Assembly: GCA_030378005.1 (NCBI GenBank)
Contig: JAUCGF010000073.1
Coordinates: 1-64,000, forward strand
Direction of reading: 5' to 3'
Source: Desulfococcaceae bacterium HSG9
GTDB taxonomy: Bacteria; Desulfobacterota; Desulfobacteria; Desulfobacterales; JAUCGF01
DNA: 64,000 nucleotides
Position 1 is the first letter of the stretch. Each line of letters opens with the position of its first letter. The translations under genes and the position numbers were made by a program. Below the pieces are notes generated by a model that saw only the letters and a list, made by a program, of their open reading frames with translations, was not told where the DNA came from and ran no database searches. Below, piece by piece: positions 61,191-64,000 of this stretch.

Positions 61191-64000
61191 TAAAATTTTA
61201 ATTGTTGACGATGAGCCTGACAATTTAGACGTATTGCGTAATTGTTTGCGCGAAGCCGACTTTAAAACGCTGGTGGCTGAAGATGGAAAAACGGCTGTCA
61301 AACGGGTCGATTATATCAAACCTGATCTGATTCTGTTGGATGTGAATATGCCGGGAATGGATGGGTTTGAAACTTGCCGCCGTTTGAAAAAAAATGAAGC
61401 GACAAAAGATACGCCTGTTATTTTTATAACTGCCAAAACTGAACCTGTTGATAAAGTCAAAGGACTTGAAATCGGCGCTGTTGATTACATTACCAAACCC
61501 CTCCAGACTGATGAGGTGATTGCGCGTGTCCGCAAGCATCTGACTATCAGCAATTTGCAAAAACAACTCGAAGCAAAAAATGCCCAATTGCAAGACCATG
61601 TTCACCACTTGGAGAGTTTGGCCGCTTTGGGAAAAACCATCAATGAAACCCGAAATATGGATCTGATGATGGAAAATGCCATGAAGGTGACATTATCGGT
61701 GTTCAAGTGTGATCGGGCTTGGCTCCTATATCCCTGTGATCCAAAGGCTCCTGGTTGGCGGGTGCCAATAGAGGTTACAACGTCAAAATATCCCGGTGCT
61801 AACATTTTAAACACAGATATCCCGATGGACCCGGCAGTATCTGAGGTTATGAAAAACAGTTTGTCCGCAACCGGTCCGATTGTCTTTGGGGCGGAACAGG
61901 AACACAAAATAGCCCCAATGGTTGTCAAACAGTTTTCAGTTCAATCTCAGATAAGCATGACCATATATCCAAAGCTCGGCAAACCGTGGCAGTTTGGGTT
62001 GCATCAGTGTTCTTATGCCAGAGTATGGACTGAAAACGAAATAAATCTTTTCAGTCAATTCGGACAACGCATTTCTCAGAGTCTCGGGATATTCCTTTCT
62101 TTGAATGAATTGCAAAAAGCCAAAGAGAAAGCGGATTCAGCCAACCGTGCCAAAAGTGAATTTATCGCTAGCATGAGCCATGAAATTCGCACACCCATGA
62201 ATGCGATCATCGGACTCACGCATCTTGCAATACGTACAAAGCCTGCGCCGCGTTTGAATGACTATTTGAGCAAGACATTATTTTCTGCCAAATCTCTGCT
62301 CGGAATTATCAACGATATTCTTGATTTTTCCAAAATTGAAGCAGGCAAACTGGACATGGAACACACTCGTTTTTTGCTGAAAGATGTTATGAATAATTTA
62401 TCCGTTATGTTCGGCTCTATGGCGAAGAGCAAAGGTATCGAAATATTATTTGCCACAGACTCTGATGTGCCTTCGACCCTTGTGGGCGACTCGTTGAGGC
62501 TCGGACAGGTTCTTATCAACCTGACAAATAATGCAATTAAGTTTACAAATGCCGGAGAAGTCGTTATTGTTACTAAAATGATCGACATGAATCAAAACCG
62601 GGTGAAACTAAGCTTTGCCGTGCGCGATACAGGTATCGGACTCTCTGAAGAACAGATTGCCGGGCTTTTTCAACCCTTTGCTCAAGGGGATGCCAGCACT
62701 ACCCGGGAATATGGCGGTACCGGCCTGGGGCTGGCTATCTGCAAACGCCTCGTGGAAATGATGAACGGTGACATTTCGGTGACGTCCCGGCTCGGACACG
62801 GAAGCGTGTTTACATTCACCGCGGAGTTCGAACTGACTGACGTGACCCAAATAATAAAAAAAGGGCGCAAACGTCCCTTGCCGTCTTCGGAACCGATGGA
62901 TCAGCAAGTTCCGGCACCATACGATTCGGATAATTTTGCAGTAGGTCGGGTTAGCGACAGCGTAACCCAACATCAACAGCAGGTTGATAGCCAGGCCAAA
63001 ATTCGCCTTGATCATATAAAGGGCGCCAGCGTGCTGCTGGCAGAAGATAACGAAATCAATCAACAGGTGGCGGCCGAACTCCTGGAACAGGCCGGCATGA
63101 TCGTAACCTTTGCGGTCGACGGCCGGGAAGCGGTCAAGGCCGTCAATCAGGATGCATTCGATCTTGTCTTTATGGATATTGAAATGCCGAGAATGGACGG
63201 CTATGAGGCATCACTGGCCATCCGCCAGAACGCCCGATTTGCGGATATGCCTATCATCGCCATGACGGCTCATGCGATGTCCGGAGTCAGGGAAAAATGC
63301 CTGGATGCCGGAATGAACGACCATCTGTCCAAACCCATTGATCCCCCGGAACTGATCGCCGCACTGGTTAGATGGATCAAACCGGAAGTTAGAGAAACAC
63401 CAGTGTCACGCCATGCAGAACGCGAAACAAAACATGCGCACGATCTTCTGGACAAAATCCCCGGCCTTGACATCGCTACAGCCTTGAAACGTTTGGGAGG
63501 CAACCGCAAGTTTTTAAAAAATATGTTAATCGATTTTACGGATAGCTACTCTGACACATCAGAAACAATACGGCTGGCGCTTGACAAAGGTGATATCGAA
63601 TATATCCGACGCACAGCGCACACAATCAGGGGCGTGGCCGGTTATATCGGGGCGGATGATCTGTCAGAGGCCGCGCGTGAGTTAGAAGCCGCTTCCGTGA
63701 ACGACCGTCCGAACGAGGACATCCTTTATCATTTTGAAACTGAATTAAACCAGGCTGTGGCATCGTCGAACACCCTGAAAGCCGCTCCGAAAAAAGCGCC
63801 GGCCGACGTTCCCGATTCTGTTGAAATACTGCCGGCAGATCGGGAAAAACTGGCCGCGCTGCTACCTGAACTGGACAGCTATCTTGAACACGGCCATACC
63901 AAGGCCGCCCAATTTATAAACATTCTCGGAGCGCTCCTGCCCGGCCCTGATTTCAGGGAACCGCTGGAACGCCTCGAAGAGCATATTGATGACTATAATT
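61183..64000 (+). CDS. Hybrid kinase: REC-GAF-HisKA-HATPase-REC-HPt (3' truncated by window edge)
   Basis: The frame is open from the ATG at 61183 to the end of the window (939 codons); by comparison with its paralogues about 25-30 residues are missing. The N-terminal receiver has Asp53 ('[11 protein letters not shown]'). The GAF-like domain covers ~145-300. HisKA has His333 ('[15 protein letters not shown]'), followed by ATPase ('GGTGLGLAI'). Receiver 2 has Asp665 ('[11 protein letters not shown]') and HPt has His813 ('[15 protein letters not shown]'). No membrane segment. The start overlaps the stop of the giant kinase, and the N-terminal receiver is a natural acceptor for it. A family C repeat is in frame at 62934-62982. 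A deletion remnant of a sister gene is at 50456-50603. Confidence 0.93.
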   Translation, partial: MTDKILIVDDEPDNLDVLRNCLREADFKTLVAEDGKTAVKRVDYIKPDLILLDVNMPGMDGFETCRRLKKNEATKDTPVIFITAKTEPVDKVKGLEIGAVDYITKPLQTDEVIARVRKHLTISNLQKQLEAKNAQLQDHVHHLESLAALGKTINETRNMDLMMENAMKVTLSVFKCDRAWLLYPCDPKAPGWRVPIEVTTSKYPGANILNTDIPMDPAVSEVMKNSLSATGPIVFGAEQEHKIAPMVVKQFSVQSQISMTIYPKLGKPWQFGLHQCSYARVWTENEINLFSQFGQRISQSLGIFLSLNELQKAKEKADSANRAKSEFIASMSHEIRTPMNAIIGLTHLAIRTKPAPRLNDYLSKTLFSAKSLLGIINDILDFSKIEAGKLDMEHTRFLLKDVMNNLSVMFGSMAKSKGIEILFATDSDVPSTLVGDSLRLGQVLINLTNNAIKFTNAGEVVIVTKMIDMNQNRVKLSFAVRDTGIGLSEEQIAGLFQPFAQGDASTTREYGGTGLGLAICKRLVEMMNGDISVTSRLGHGSVFTFTAEFELTDVTQIIKKGRKRPLPSSEPMDQQVPAPYDSDNFAVGRVSDSVTQHQQQVDSQAKIRLDHIKGASVLLAEDNEINQQVAAELLEQAGMIVTFAVDGREAVKAVNQDAFDLVFMDIEMPRMDGYEASLAIRQNARFADMPIIAMTAHAMSGVREKCLDAGMNDHLSKPIDPPELIAALVRWIKPEVRETPVSRHAERETKHAHDLLDKIPGLDIATALKRLGGNRKFLKNMLIDFTDSYSDTSETIRLALDKGDIEYIRRTAHTIRGVAGYIGADDLSEAARELEAASVNDRPNEDILYHFETELNQAVASSNTLKAAPKKAPADVPDSVEILPADREKLAALLPELDSYLEHGHTKAAQFINILGALLPGPDFREPLERLEEHIDDYN
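62932..62982. repeat. Family C palindromic repeat, in frame before a receiver domain
   Basis: Same 49-base repeat as 60203-60251, read as [16 protein letters not shown] in the same phase, the only one of the three forward frames without a stop. The paralogous site at 53905-53907 has GAA between identical flanks (GATTCGGAT and GTTGATAGC), so the filled site replaces one codon with 17. Confidence 0.9.

Overview
The window reads as the chromosome of a Gram-negative bacterium, most likely a sulfate-reducer-type Desulfobacterota (Desulfobacterales-like). This is an inference from gene content: a TRAP transporter, MeaB, HypD, a BamD-like lipoprotein, a selenocysteine tRNA, many multi-domain hybrid histidine kinases, and abundant short palindromic repeats. 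No 16S rRNA or other decisive marker is present, so the taxonomy is tentative.

Layout. 1-869: the 3' end of a DNA adenine methyltransferase. 1050-4248: a TRAP carboxylate transporter (dctP, dctQ, dctM). 4715-9518: an FAD amine/amino-acid oxidoreductase, a TraB/PrgY-family membrane protein, meaB, a cupin and a small membrane protein. 9878-14850 (minus strand): PP2C phosphatase, YegI-like protein kinase, nicotinamidase-like cysteine hydrolase and vWA protein, i.e. a TerY-P/YegIKL-like phospho-signalling module with an extra enzyme. 15170-20991: an EF-G paralogue, tRNA-Sec (selC), an M20 peptidase, trxA-trxB, a bamD-like gene and rpmB. 21097-25665 (minus strand): hisI, an aminotransferase, engB, era, hypD and a receiver protein, tightly packed. 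25874-34241: PBP1A, a serine hydrolase, tRNA-Arg(CCG), two unknown genes, a CNNM/CorC-type transporter and a LarA homologue. 34278-64000: a signalling island with an HD-GYP phosphodiesterase, two free periplasmic solute-binding proteins, a tandem-rhodanese selenoprotein and seven large hybrid kinases, including a 2019-residue Ser/Thr kinase-AAA-histidine kinase and a kinase with three fused solute-binding domains. The last kinase runs off the right edge.

How the genes work together. In the island, solute-binding proteins and periplasmic sensor domains probably feed HisKA/HATPase/receiver/HPt phosphorelays. Several genes overlap by 4-11 bases and are probably co-translated. The kinases share near-identical receiver-HPt cassettes, and deletion remnants of further copies lie between them, so the island appears to grow and shrink by duplication and recombination.

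Two observations stand out. First, 40307-41110 is one continuous rhodanese frame interrupted only by an in-frame TGA. The TGA sits at a cysteine position, is followed by a SECIS-like hairpin, and selC lies in the same window, so this looks like a periplasmic tandem-rhodanese selenoprotein. Second, several families of short palindromic repeats occur both between genes and inside kinase genes. Inside genes they are in frame, in the same phase each time, and paralogous genes in the window show the matching unfilled sites. In addition, a 160-bp MITE-like element at 40122-40281 has its unfilled target preserved about 120 bp upstream.
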